Shown here in pieces: positions 13,501 through 27,282 of a DNA stretch of 64,000 nt. The translations under genes and the position numbers were made by a program. Source of the stretch: Ifrita kowaldi (Eukaryota; Chordata; Aves; Passeriformes; Cinclosomatidae); contig VZRS01009624.1 of the NCBI GenBank assembly GCA_013398055.1, forward strand, positions 730,928-794,927. The letters run 5' to 3'. The first letter of the stretch is position 1; each line of letters opens with the position of its first letter. The notes beneath the pieces are model-generated. The model did not search any database. It was not told the origin of the DNA and saw nothing but the letters and a program-made list of their open reading frames with translations.

Positions 13501-13651
13501 AAACCTCTTTCCCGAGGTGGATTTTCAGATGCTGTTGCACAAAGCAAAGAGAAGCTTTTGGTGGGGATGTCTTTGCCATGCAGGTGTAGTTCTGTTCCTG
13601 TGGCTGCTCTCCTGTGCTCATCTCGTTCTGTTTCTTCCCTCCTTTTTGAAG
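10546..13651 (+). other. FGGY intron, 3.1 kb
   Basis: The donor is GTAAGA. The acceptor is CTTTTTGAAG, a less common AAG acceptor behind a good pyrimidine tract. The intron contains a C run at 12355-12365 and a small 13-bp tandem repeat at 13255-13292 (separate entry). A GC-richer patch at 10640-11300 carries many overlapping chance open frames. I see no transposon that I can name. Confidence 0.8.
13255..13292. repeat. Short tandem repeat, 13-bp unit x ~2.9
   Basis: The unit TTCTGATTTGAGT occurs at 13255-13267 and 13268-13280, with a third shortened copy at 13281-13292. The first two copies are identical. It lies inside an FGGY intron, about 360 bp before an exon. Confidence 0.9.
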
Positions 13652-13772
13652 TTAGGAACAAGACATATTTTGGAGGCGATGCAGGCTGCAGGACACGACA
13701 TCACCACGCTGTTCCTGTGTGGGGGGCTGAGCAAGAACCCTCTCTTTGTGCAGATGCACGCTGACATTACTG
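13652..13772 (+). CDS. FGGY: FGGY coding exon (fourth from last), ATP-side motif
   Basis: The 121-bp exon enters in phase 0 and leaves one base (G) of a split codon. It encodes 40 residues including LFLCGGLSKNPLFVQMHADI. The CGGLSKNPLFVQMHADITG stretch is the family's adenosine-side motif (GG...N....Q..AD..G, compare glycerol kinase and xylulokinase). It contributes the glycine turn and the Asn/Gln residues that contact ATP, and all key positions are present, which supports an active kinase. The acceptor is TTTTTGAAG and the donor G|GTAAGT. The upstream open frame in the same reading frame runs into the intron and should not be taken as coding before 13652. Confidence 0.96.
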
Positions 13773-16384
13773 GTAAGTGTGGGCAGGTGCAGGGAAAGGA
13801 GGGTAAATACTTTTATTTTAGGTGTCTAAGGCCTTTGTCTTTGGAAAAATAAAGACTTCCTTTATATAGAGCTGTATTTTTGGCCAGAAAAGTGTGCAAT
13901 GAAATATTCTATTGGCTTCATCCTATTTGACTTGTGACACTTCCTGCTCCTGCTGGGCGTTGTATCCATTCTATAGAAGAATTCTTTCCTGAATTGCTTC
14001 CATGTCTGTGTCACTGCTGTGGTTCAGGGGACAACGTCTGGATCCTTGCTCCTGCAAGGTGTTGCACTTGGTTTTGTAGAATTCCTGGTGGGTGGAAGGC
14101 CCTGGGTGTGTGTTGCACTACAAGAGGAGCTCTCAGGCCCCCATGGTATTTTTGGTCTCCCTTCAGCCCTGTGTGTGTTGGACATCTCAGCACACCTGCG
14201 AGTCAGTTGAATATACTTTAAAGAATGTGGAAAAAATAACAAAATGTAGCGTGAAGGACTTCAGAGAAGCATTGAACGATGTGTGTTTTGGGTATATTTC
14301 AAATTAAGATCAGTTAAGCTGTCATGAATGAAGTTTAAGGCCTAAATTTGGGGTGTTTGGTCTGGAGATCTGACTTGCTCTGACGTCAAACCACACTTTA
14401 TAACCCTGATGCAGGAAGGAAGATGAAAATGTGCTTTATGTACTTACCTGAGAGGAAAACAGAGATGGACAAGCAAAAAGCATAACGCCTGTTTACCTTA
14501 AAATTCACTAAGTATATTGTAGTCAAAGTGATGCTTTGTGAAAAATGGTGTTAAGTCCTGGCCTTTCCCTCAAGAACTGAAAATGTTTTAGGTGAATTTC
14601 AGCTACATGTAGAGTTGGGCTGCTGGGTCGTGATGTGTAAAAGAAAAGATCTGTGAAAAGGTATTCTGATTAAAATGTAATCACAAGTTCTTTGACTGTA
14701 ACTAATGGCCAAGTATAATTCAGTACAAAAAGGCCTTTTTGCAGTCTGGAGTTCTCCCCCATTTGTAAAATCAGTGACTGACAAGGGATGTCAGAGTTCA
14801 TCTGACTGAAATGCTTTTGGTTATGTTGAACTCATTAGAGCCTATCAGATAAAATAACTAACATTCCAGGATCAATCCCCCATTCTTTCCTGAAAAGAAA
14901 AAAATCTGAATATATTATTGTTAGCTACAAATGCCCATGACTCAGCCATGCAGACATCCAACAGGCCACTTAAAAAGTATCTTGATCTTTTTGTTTGCCT
15001 GGTAAGAATTCCGTATTCATTCTGACGATGCGGGAAATGGGCAGTAAATTTTAGAGCACGCTGAAAATTGCTCACTGACGCCTGGCAAAGAGCCACGGAG
15101 CTTTGAGCTTTAGATTTGCTGTTCCAAGCTGACCCAAGTCCTGAGCTGTGCTTCAGCTGAACTGGAGGAATGCTCAGGTGACAGAGCAAACTTTGCATCA
15201 TGTAACTGGATGCCTGGTGTGAGGGGAATTCGCTTTGTGTCAGTAATTGCTTTTGTTATTAGCAATTTTATTTCTCATTTTGCAGAGTGTGCATTTGCCT
15301 TTTTCCTCTATAGGAGTTGTTTGTGGCTGACTTTAGGTCGTCACCCAAACTTCAGCTCCTTCTAATCTTACAGCTGGCTCTCAGGAGCAGCATTTTTGGG
15401 GGCACAATATCCTGGAGACTGTTCTGAGCAGGAATTCGTGCTCCCACCCCTGTGTTTGCATCATCGTTCACTGAATGACATTGTCTCAGTGCTGGAAATG
15501 CAGACACATGCCAAACACTGCAGGAATATTAAAATTTTCAGCTTAGTGAGGATAAGCATCTGAAGTGCAGCTAGAAAAGTATTTAGATTTATGCTGTTGG
15601 TTTAGATTTTTCAGAAGAATTAAGAAAGCAGGCTGATTTTATTGCTTTTTTTAGCCTTTTCCTGTTTTTCTTTACACTTCTAAAGCAGGTCTCAGAAAAT
15701 TCTGCATAAACCAAGGGAAAGTATGTTCATGATGGTACCCATGGGTGATGAAACACTAATTTTTAATTCTGCTTCAGAATATATATTGTTTGCTTGTTTT
15801 TCCAGTGTTTTAATTTTGTTTTCGAGTATCTTGCACAATCTGGAAGACAAGATTCCTCTTATTATTTCATGCATAGCTTGAGAAGGCTTACTACTCATAT
15901 TTTCATGTCTTCCAGCAAAACCAGACTGGCTTTGTTGGCTGTATGTTTAAAACCAAACACAAACAATCTTTTTTTGTTTGTTGCAGAAGAAATAAAAAGG
16001 AGACCGCCTTGTTTTCCCCTCCAGGTCAACTTTTAATAGGCACGTGGGTTTGGAGGGTGTGGGTAACAGGTTTATACCAAGCCCTTTGAGTGAGATAAAA
16101 AGCCAGTGTCAAAGATCTGGGGGGTTGGGGGTTTTTGTGTGCTTTATGTTCTGCATTAATGTTTTGCTAAAATGATTTTATTTAAATGCTGCATTTTTCT
16201 TGGAGCCTGGAACCACAGAGCTGAGAGATTTACATTAACCTACAGCAGGATGTAGCTCTGAATGGGGTTTTGAGGAATGGTTTTCAAGCCCTTTTTGATT
16301 CCTTTTTTTGTTTGTCTTTTTTGGTTTTAATTATTTATGGAGCTGCTGTGTTCCCTAACAGAGGCCTGGCTCTTCCCTCTGCAG
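13773..16384 (+). other. FGGY intron, 2.6 kb
   Basis: The donor is GTAAGT and the acceptor CCTCTGCAG. I see no named repeat or RNA gene. The short open frames on both strands at 13934-14307 are mutually overlapping and unsupported. Confidence 0.8.
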
Positions 16385-16479
16385 GCAAGCCTGTTGTGTT
16401 GTCCAAAGAAGTGGAGTCTGTTTTGGTGGGTGCTGCTATTCTTGGAGCTTGTGCTTCTGGGGATTTTGCATCTATCCAG
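16385..16479 (+). CDS. FGGY: FGGY coding exon (third from last)
   Basis: The 95-bp exon completes the split glycine codon (G+GC) and ends in phase 0 at CAG|GTATGC. It encodes 32 residues, beginning GKPVVLSKEVESVLVGAAIL and ending GACASGDFASIQ. In the FGGY family this P..E...GAA..A....G.f region follows the adenosine motif and closes the nucleotide pocket. Here the second helix reads GACASGDFAS, exactly as expected for FGGY. The acceptor is CTCTGCAG. Confidence 0.95.
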
Positions 16480-19400
16480 GTATGCAGAACCTGATTTTAT
16501 GTCATTTTTTGGTAAAGTTTTAATGGTTTTTGTTCAGTTTTAATGTGTTTTACACCTTGACTTTTGGCACCACGCACAGACCTTAATCCAAGTGGAAAAG
16601 TTTGTCCCTTCTGCAGAGCCAGACAAGAGCCAGCATCACTTTCTCTCCACCCTCTGTGTAAATCCAGATGTTATTTAGGTGCACTGAGGATTCATTTGTC
16701 TTTGGACTGTGGGGACATGCAATTTTACAGACAAAACAGGGAGTTTGGCAAGGCTCTGATCCTGCAGGAAGGTCGCACTTTCATCTCAGTTACATTTGTC
16801 CTACTTTCCTTCCTTCATCTTGAGGAATGTTAAACATAAGAAGCACCATAGCATTATTTATGCAGTAAAAAATAACACAATGACACATCCTAGCTCTTGT
16901 CTTGTCCCCACTGAATGCAGAGTTAATAATGAGGATGGAATTTCATGTTCATTCATGTTATTTCAGTCCACTAACAGCTGCAAAAGTAGCAGTGAGGCTT
17001 TTCTTTTCAGTGGATCAGTCAAAGCATGACTTAGCTGCATTTATACAAACAACAGTGGCATCACAAACCCAAAGAAGGGCCTGACTATCCCAAATCATGC
17101 CTGTTTTCCCACCTGGCAATCCCATAAGCCATGTCCTCTCCTCCTGCTGCACAAGGACACTGAAGAGCACAATGCAGTTGGACAGAATGATTTATCAGGA
17201 TGGTCCCTAATTCATTTGTTGCATTTTTCTTTCTAACATCAGGCACAGATATTTGTTGATGAAATTTTGCACAAAAGCTTAGCTGGAGATACTTTGTGAA
17301 TAGGGAGGTCAGCTCCTCGACCTGGTTAAATTGGTGCAGTTCCACTGGAATCAATAAACAGCTCAACATAAGCCGAGGAGCTGGGCTGTGCTTGGCACTT
17401 CTCCAAATGGGAATATTCTACAGGGCTGTGTAGGTTAGCAGGAAGAGCAGTTTCCTTTCTTAAGAATGTTTCCATTAAAATGAATCCCATTGCAGCAAAT
17501 ACAGAGTGCAACATACATGTCAGTGTGTAATAATTCCAGTGATTGTAAGGAGATCTTGTTCTGATAAATGGAATTTCAGTAGCAGCTTTCGGTGACAGGA
17601 CTTCATATTTAATTCTTACTCTTCTGTTAATCTTCTGCCTTCAAACACATATTTCACTCCATGTCTAGGATGTTTTCCACTGTTGTACAATAACTGAACG
17701 TCTCAAAACTGATTTTATTCAGTCTGGTTTTATCAGAATTAGAAAAAGCTAATGTTGTGAAATTTTCTGTGTTGCATTTTATTCGATTTTCGTGTATTCG
17801 CTCACCTTTACTTTTTCACCCTGCCCTTATATATAAAAATATTTCAGAAGAAAATCCAGTAGTGTCAGAACAGATATGAATATTTTTAAAAGAATTTAGC
17901 TATATGGGATCACAAAGGAGAAACTGAATACATTTATTTTAGGGACAGAGAAATGTAAATGTGTATCTACCATTGCAGTTCAATAACCTCCCTGACATTT
18001 ATTTTTGTAGCACATCTTCCAAAACAACCCTTTCTTAGAGGTGCTGCTGCAAACATTCAGCATCTTTGTAGACTTTGCAAATACAGGTTATTACCTCTCC
18101 TCTAATAGATGGTTTGTGCTTAATTACAGTGCTTTCCAAAGCTCTTTGTTTGCTCAGTGTAATAGTAAAGGAGAAAACTGTGTGTTTTTACAACAACCTC
18201 TTTCCTTATGTCTATGGTTTTTTGAAAGGGATTTTTTACTGTATTTTTCCCAGTCACTGGTCACATTTCTCAGAACAATTTTTGGACATTTCCACTCAGT
18301 GTCAGAATCAAAACATTTAAAAGCTCCCTGGTTTTTATGGGTTGGCTGTTGTCCACTTTCTAAAACTCCAGCAGTTTTAGGACAGCTTGGAAGTAGCACC
18401 CAAATCTGGATACTTCAAAATCACTTCTGCTAATCTTAGTCCAGCTTTACCATGCTCTGCTGACAGGAGCATTGGCTGCTGCCAGACAGTGAAACCCACC
18501 AGGGATGCTGAATCTGAGGGAATGTGCATCCTGTAGGGATTTGGGGCACGGGGCAGCCAGGTCAGAGCAGCTGCCTCACTCAGAATCTGGACACAAAGGC
18601 AAGATCCTCAAACTCTACCAGGACATCCTTTTCAGCAGAGGAAAGACAAGGTGGGTCATCTAGGGAAGAGCCAACTCTATGGTAACCTTGTGGAGTAATC
18701 AGAGTTAGGCTTTATTTAACTTAGCAGGTAAGAAATGCCTTGGAATTGGGTGGTATTTCCTGGGCTGGGGCTGTGGCTGTGGTGGTTGCTGTACTCTCAT
18801 GCTCCTGCACAGTCCTGGTGCTGAGTCCTGTGGTGTCCCATCGCTGGGGTTTGCAGATGGGGAAGCACCTGCTTCAGAGGATGGTTTTTCCAAGGACAGG
18901 CAGTCACTCACCACACGTGGCTGTTGATGCTTCCAGCCAGAAGCACACGTGGGACAGCAGGAGCCTCACCCTGACCTGTTTTGGGCAGTGGGTCATAGTG
19001 GCTGGAACACTAAAGAGCTTTTCCTTTGTCCTCTGATATCCCTGAATAAGTTTATTCTCACAAAGAAACAAGCAGCAACATGCTTCCTGTCTCTTCTCCC
19101 TTCCCATACTATAGCTCTTTGTACAATTCAGCATTTTGTTCTAATTCTTAACTCATGTATTTTTTCTTCATATTTCAAGTGATTTGTGCAAACTTTTTCA
19201 TGCTTTCTGCCAAATATATCTGTATTAGCACCAAAATTCTCAGTATGCCAAGCCTTTATGGAGAAGCCTTGGAAATGAAGGTTAACACAAAAGCTGTGAC
19301 TAGACAGGTTAATTTGCAAGCTCCTAGTGTGGATTGAAAAGTTCAAGCCCCTTGAAGCTGCAATTTCATCTTTAGGTAATTCTATCAAGGGAAGATTTAT

Positions 19401-22400
19401 AACCTCCATCTCTCAGGCCTGGTCACCATATGTTGTTGCTTCAAAGAATGTTGACTTCCCTATTTTCCTCTTCATTTACTCTCCCTGCATTTTTCTCCTC
19501 TGTGGTAAAACAATTGGTTTATCCAAAAAGAAAAAAAAACATTCAGTGTGGTGAGTTCTTCCCCATTTCATCTCTTGGTTATTTAGTCTCTAGAAACTCC
19601 AGAAAGGGGAGAAAATCCTCTGAATTCCTTCTTGGTTTATCTTTTAATTTGCCCCTACAAATGCTGCACACTTTTTCTCTGAGTGGTTTTGTGGGAGCTC
19701 TAACACAGCCTGGCTGAGCCCCAGCAGACAGTGCTGTGTAAAACAGTGTGGCATAAAGATTTTTGAAATGTAGACTGTATTTTTGGGGGGTTGGATTTTT
19801 GAAATACGTGCTGCATTGAATGAAATACCCTTAACATTGCTGGCTTAGATAGGTCAATTTATTGGTTCTAGCCATTCCTTTCATGCTGAGCAGCAGGATC
19901 CTGCTTTTCTATGGGATTGTTTCTATAGTAAAATTATAGTTTCCGGTTTAGCCAGCCAGCAATTCCTTCTCAGTAAAAATGTTCAATAAATAAATGTCAA
20001 AGTTTCCAGTATATCCTCGTTACTCTGCCCCACTCGTACATAATTGAAAATGGGAAGAAGGTGCTGTTTGATTTGGCAGTCATCCAGCTAATTTTTTTTG
20101 TTGGATAGCCCACTCTTTGGGACAAAGCTGTACACCAGGGAACAGGATTATTGCCTTATAAAACCCTGCAGCCCACTGACTATTCCTTAATTGCATATTA
20201 AAGCAATTAATAAAATTACCTGTATGGAACCAGATTACCAGATCTATTTTGGATATGCTGCGTTCATGTGGGACATTGTTACTGGCCAGCAAGGGAGAGA
20301 AGAAACTCTGATTTTCTGGAATGCATCTTGTTGGTCACTCTGTAACCAGCTTTCTGTGAACATTTTTGCTGTGAAACACTGAGCTAGAATTTAGAATCTA
20401 CGCGATTACAAGATTTTTCAGGTATCAAATTGACTTTTAAGGGAGGTTTAGTCTTTCCTTTGTTGGTTTTGGTTGTTGTGCAAGTTGTTGGTATATCCTG
20501 CAAAAAGAGGGAAAAGCTTTTTCATTGTTTCTACAAAGCAGGGCAGAGGTGTGTGAAAATGAGCTGGGTTCTATAGGAGGAGGTGTTATGTGATTATCTC
20601 ATATGGATTAGCTGGATTATTTAGCAGCAGTAGCAGCTGAGCAGGTGAAGGACCCCTGGGTCCAGTCTGCACCCCTGGAAGCAGCCCCAGGAGCCGTGGG
20701 GATCGTGGGCCCCTGGCTCGGAGTCTGTGGACTGTATTGCAGGTGGAAGTTGAAGTTAAGGTGGTGCAGGGAAATAATTCACTCACAACTCTGGACTAAA
20801 GGAGCCTGGAGGAGTTTTGTTTGTGCACTGCTGGGTTTTGCTTCTTTTAATGGACATCTCCTCTCAGTTGTCTCAGGATGACGTTGGGTGGTAGACCACA
20901 GAGGGAAAAATCAAATAACAAACCCCACAGATAGCACAAGTTTTGTAAAGATCAGCCAGGAAGAACATATGATACATGGTGTGTTTGCCTTGTAACAATT
21001 AAAGTGTTACAGACAGTCGTGAATGTAAAGAAGTTCCTGAGTACAATTAGTCCACAACCTTGGTAATGGACCAACTGGCAGGGGGGAAGAGACAACATTT
21101 CATAAGAACACCCATAAATAGTACTGGGACATATTCAGCTTTTGTGCTGACAGAACTGGAGGGGGTTATGCCATTTCCATTTCTGGATCAGGCCATTTCT
21201 GTTGTGATTCTGTTCCACTTATTTCAGTGGACGCACTGCAGTTGATGATCTGATCCTCTATTCCTCTTCCAAAGCATTACCTGTCAGGCCATGGATTGAA
21301 ATTCATACAAGCGTCTCGTGATTTCCATATTTTCAAAAGCAAGGACTGAGTGGAAGATCAGGGAAGGGATAAGTTTTTCCTTAGAAATGGTAATAACTTG
21401 GGAAATCAAAAGAGGAAATAAAATGACTTCTCCCTGTTGAGTTTGGGAATGTTGCCTTCCCTCATCTCATTAAAAATTTAAAGCACTCTTGTTTTTGAGC
21501 AGGGTGAATTAGTAATTAAGTGCTATAATCAACTTGTGTAAACATAATATTGAAGGAGAACAGCAAATTAATCATTTTGTTGGCTTGCCTTTCCTAATTA
21601 ATGCACCTTTTAGCAAAGGCCTTCCTGCCATGTTGGTTTTTTTTCTCCCATTCCCTTAATCAGAGGATTTTGGAAAGGCAGAGGAAGGAGATGGTTTTTC
21701 TTAGGCACCATGATGTACACAAGGAGTGTGTTAAGGTGCTGTGACCTTGCCTTCCTTTCCTTCAAGAACTCTAAATCTGGTCATGTAGAGTTTGAGCCCA
21801 AGGTTTTAGTGCCATCCTCGGGCAAAAAATAAAAAGCTCTGGCTTTCCTGGGTAGGTGTTGGTTGGTGTGGCCTCTTCTTCTAAGTGACTTTGAGAACCA
21901 AACTTTCTCATGTAAGATGTTCAATAGCTGTGGAGAGTATTTACATCTAAGCAGGCTTGGCTCAGGGCAGTGACTTGGCAGTAGAACTCCATCCCTTTAC
22001 CTCTTTCCTTGGTGTTTTGACACTGAAATATGGCTTTCCCTAGTTGAGAGTGGTTTTTTTTTTTCCTTGTGTAATAAAGTTAGATTCAATATGACATGCA
22101 TGAAACCACCAAGATACTGGCAATGCCTCTGGCTTTTGTATAGAGTCAGCTGCCTCCTTACCAGAAATCTTGAGAGAAATATAGATGAGAGAGAGAAATG
22201 AAAAGGCAGTGATTCGATGGCCACTGTCCAGTTCCTTGTGGCCTAGTGTTTATGGTACAAAGAGTGCCATTTTAGTTAGCATATTTTGGCCTGACTGTCA
22301 GAAGTCTTTGCAGTGAGGGTAAAAAGCAGATGAATCACTACTACTCTTTTGCCCTAAGGATGATCCTTCTGTATTAAAGCTGAGAAATATAAATGCTGGT

Positions 22401-25400
22401 TTGTCTCTGCCAAGCACAGAATGAGCTTTCAATCAGTTTCAGAGTGTGACTTTTTTCACTTTCCAAGCCACAATAAATATATAGAAACCTTTCCACTTTC
22501 TTTCAGCTGACTCCAGTGGACAGCATTTCCATGTGGCTGGAGTTGCTCTCTTGCTGGGAGTTAAATCACACACACAAACACCACCCTGTAGAGATCACAC
22601 AGCTGAGATGTGGCTGTAGCTGCTCTCTCGATGCTTTCACAAAAGTGCTTAGAAAAGTTCCCTGTGCCTTGTTGCTGTTTACTGACATGTGATACTGGTT
22701 GACATCTGTTGCCCTTCTCATTTGAGGTCTGTTTGCTTTACTAACTTTAACATTTCCACATTGCTGTGCTGCTGAAGTGCAGATACACAAATCTCCTTGC
22801 AGTCCCCAAGGTCCTTTTATGAGAAGCAGAGCTGCCATCATTTGATATCATCCTGCTGGCTGCCTTTTATACTGGAGTGGAGAGAAATAATTCTGTTGCT
22901 GTGAAATGTTCTTGGGGGAGTGCAATGTCTAGTGCTATATGTTGTCATACATTTGATGTATTAGCAGATCAGTACATGCTGTGCAGTAGTGTTTAGTTCA
23001 TTGTCACAGCAGATGATTTGTGGTCGGTTTATATCACTTGAAATTATTACAGGTAAAAACTTGTCTAAGTAAATGGCAAAGTTTGTCATAGCAGGTCATA
23101 TAGCTGCTGCAGTGACGGATGATCTTAGTCCACAATCCTAATGCAGCATTCCCAGTTAATGTAAATCAGCGTTGCTCCAGGATTTCGGAGGAGTGACTCC
23201 AGTTTACTCCAGTGCCCCAATCCAGTCAAGCACTGGGGTGCATCACCTGACTTTCAAGAAGGCAAGAAGCCCAGCTGAAGACAATCAGGACTGCCCATGT
23301 GCTGAAGTACTCTACTGGATCAGAGCCCAGACAAGAATCTGACACAATGCACAGGGAGATGATACATCTTGAGATGATAAAGGTGACTTGAGCAGTTAGT
23401 TTGTGTTATAACCCCTTCAGGAACAAGCTGTGGATGCCACAGGTAATGGGATACAAAGGCTGTGTCTTTTGTTAAGAGCTGTCCTTTTAGTGGAAACTCA
23501 GCATGCTGCATTTGAAATGTCACGCAGTACACAAATGTTCAGATTTGGAATTTCTCAGTAACTCTTTAATGACAGGGAAAGGCAGCTGCAGTGAGTCCGT
23601 GTGGTAGATCAGCTATAACAGAACTGCCCATTTACAGGAACTGAGTGTTTGGCACAGCTCTTCTAACAACCTCAGCAGTCCGGTACTTAGGGATGTGGCC
23701 TTGTTACTGCTCTGAAAGCAGAAATGAGCATGAAATACCACCCTAATGAAATAAAACATGGCCTTTCATTTGGGCATTGGTGGAAGGAGATGGGGCACCG
23801 TGTGTTGGGATATCAGTGTGACTTCCCTGTTTATTAAACCTGGCTGAGACTGGTGATAAAGATTTTATTACCTATTTTTCACATTTATGAGGATGGACTG
23901 AAAAGGTAATGAAGACCTCTTGGAGGGAAGCATGACAAAAGAAATCTATTTCCTCTGTCTTTATGCTGAAAGTGTAGCTGGCTTTGCACAGTGGCACAAC
24001 TTCACTGACTTCTCCCGAGTTCTGGATCTTTCACACCCTGAATTACTGTGTTAGAAACAACCACATGTATGTGAATGTAACCTCCTCTGTCTGTAGGATT
24101 AACACTTACATTGTCATGTCTTTCAGCTTTTTAAAAACTCACATCAGCTGATGCTGGCAAAGAATAAGATGTAGTGTTTTGTTAATCTGCACAAGTTGAG
24201 ACTCTTATTAAACCAATGGTATTTTTCTCATCTGTCAGTAAGCCCAGGACCTGGCAAGCAGGAGAAAAAATGCTGCCTGGAATAGTTCAGCTTCTGCTGC
24301 TGCGTATTTTTGTAACAAACCATGAAACGACCACAGTGGAGTTTTTCTAAGGAGATGTACAATTAGTTGAATTATTTTTTTTCAAGAAGAGTAAGATTAA
24401 GATCAGCTCGTAGAAGTTTAATAATATCACAACCTTACAGTTTTTCCAGCTTGCTGACCCTGTCTTTTCTTGAGGAAAACCATAAATATGAGGAAACCAT
24501 AAATGTGTCTTTATAGTAGATAGATACTTTCTTAAAAGTGTACTCTGATCCTTCTCCTTTCTATTTTAAGGACCAGTTTCATCCATGTGCTCAGAGACAC
24601 AGCTGAAGTCATTTGGACCTTGGACTCCCCTTCTGTCCAGGCCATTTAAGCAGGGAAAAGTGTGATAGCAATATTTTATAGGAAGGATGAGGACAAAGGA
24701 GGGTACCATGGATCTTTTGTAACTGTCAGTAGCCAAGAAGGTCCTTCTCAGAGTGTGTCTTGCTTAAATGATGTTTGGGATGTCAAACAAGTTAAAGTCT
24801 CTCTGCCCTCACCTCTTCAGTAGCTGAACAGAACAACCTTCAAGTTATGCACTGGAGAATTGGAAACTCAATCTGGCTACATTGTGAGATTAATTTTCCA
24901 TCTGGGATTTGCACTCTTGCTATGTCAGCACAGGGATCAGGCTGTTCCGTGGCGAAGCACAAGCATGTGGAGTCACAGCACTGTCTGAAATGCTTGAATG
25001 TTTTTCACACTAAAGTTTTTGAAGGACATTATGATCACTTAGTTGTGGGATTTGGTGCCACTAGTTCAGACCACTAGGACATACTTTTGGTACCCTATAT
25101 TTGAAAAAGTTTTATGTTTTACATCTACTATGTTATCCTTGCTCCTAAACATGTCTAGGGGGGTTTGTTTCTTAACATTTTCTCCCTCAGTATAGTTTAA
25201 CAAGACTGTTTACTATCTCAGAGTGCCCAGTACATTTCATTGTGGTTAACAGTAAAGACATTTTCTTTTATTCCTTTTCATATAATCATGGATCTGAAAT
25301 GGTGAAGGAGAGATCCCATAACATTTATTAGAAGGCAGCTGCTTTTTACACATATTGTCTTTCCTCAGAATTGGAATCCAATATATGTTCTTGTTTCCTT

Positions 25401-27167
25401 GGTTTCTTAGATACAGACATGTAATAACCATTCCCAACCCTTTCTTTCTTGTTTTGAAGCAAATTTTCACATGTCCCGTGCTTAAAATTTCTGAGGCACA
25501 GTTTGAAGTTGGGCAGAGAGATATAGAGAATCCATATGAAATTCCTTCATGGCTCTGTTTTGTTTTCATTGGGACAAGTGTCCACATAATGAGTAGCAAG
25601 ACCATAATTGTCACTCTTGAGGGAAATAAAGGCAGAAAGGCTGACCACCAAGCGGGCATGGAAAAGCCTGACTTGCAGATTTTTGCACAAAGATATTCCT
25701 CCAGATGAGGTTTGAAAAACATTGGGAGAGCACAACGGGGAGAACTGCTGTGCCCATCTCTTGCTGTGCCTTATAAGTGCACAGCAAAAGCGAGTTGGGT
25801 TGTTGTCTTAGGAATGATTTATGGGGCATGTACTCAATGTGTAGCATTCCTGGGAGCTGCATTCCCCTGAGCATCACTGACCCTCAGTACAGAAATACCT
25901 CCTGACCCATGCAGGGCCTGTTTGTGTGAGCACCTGCTGTTTGCCACACAGCTTCCAGAGAGTCCTTTGCCAGGTAGAGGTTTTAGGGAGGGAGCGTGGG
26001 TGTGGGAGCTCTGAGGGGAGCACATTTTTTGGGCAAGGAACAGAGTAAAGTGATGTGGCAATGGAGCCCTCTCCAATGAGGGGTGTTTAGATCTAACCCT
26101 GTCACTTCTCTGGGAGCTTGGGAAGCACAGGGGACCCTCAAGGGAGAACACTCTGGAAAATAAACCAACTTCTAATCAATAGTTTTGCCTTTGAAGAGTG
26201 TCTGCATGACAGGCATGTATAGGAGGGCTGCACCATCGTCCAGCCCACCCTCTCCTTCCCAAAACTCTGGGGTGGATGATGATAACACATCACATGTGGA
26301 AGGTGCCTTCATTGCCCAGCCCTGTAGCACAAACACCTTGGATATATTCAGCAAAATACTGCTGAGTTTTGTAGCCTTCAGACTCCCTTTGCTTTCAAAA
26401 TGTCTGGTAAGACTTGCTTTTTGCCTGATTTTCCCAGGTTGGTGGCTTTGTATATGTTGTTGTGAAATCTGCCATTTCTGTTGACTTTAAGTCGTTTAGG
26501 TATTGAATGCTGTATCTTTAGGCCAGACTGAGGCAAGCAGCTCGTGTGCCTTCCAGCAGATAAATGGGATGTGTGTTAGGCTCAAGGTTGGGAGCTGGCA
26601 CTTAGCTTAGGTGTGGGAGGTGAGTGATGGCCCTGAAGATGCTAAGCTGTGTGAAGCCCTTCTGATAAATGGGGCCTTTTTGTGATGAGCTCTCCTCACG
26701 TTCCTGGATTGGTTGGCATAAAAGCTTTGAACATACAAGCACATTACTCATTATTTACTGGTTGTGGTTGCAAGGTTGTTTAATTTTGCAATAGTCCCAT
26801 CTAAGGGATGATTCTTGCATTGCATGAAAGGGAGACTAAGCAAGATTCACTTTTTTGTTTGCTTTGTGTAACTTTGCCCCTGTAAGTATTCAGCACGTTT
26901 GCTATAAGACATAAAATGTCAAACCTGTGGCTTTCTGGACATGGACACACATCCCAGAGGAGAACCAGGCATGGAAAGAGAATAAAGATAGGTGTGGCAG
27001 AGAATGGGGCTTTTCTCTTTCATGAGTAAATCCCCAGTAGCCACCATCTCCCTCTCCCTGCTCCCACTCTGATGTTGTTTATTTTTTCCTCTTGTATTTT
27101 TGCCTCTCATTTGTGCTTCTCTTCTGTTCAGTAGTTTTCACTTTTTCTTTTTTCCCATTGTTGATCC

Positions 27168-27282
27168 TTCTTCTCTTCTCTTCTCTTCTCTTCTCTTCTC
27201 TTCTCTTCTCTTCTCTTCTCTTCTCTCTTCTCTTCTCTTCTCTTCTCTTCTCTTCTCTTCTCTTCTTCTCTTCTCTTCTCTC
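27168..27282. repeat. (TTCTC)n microsatellite
   Basis: This is a nearly pure pyrimidine run of about 115 bp built from TTCTC units. The phase is interrupted twice, near 27225 and near 27264, where a unit has lost or gained bases. The other strand is all purine (GAGAA)n, so the region reads as low-complexity Lys/Arg/Glu in the minus frames. It is inside the long FGGY intron. Confidence 0.97.
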
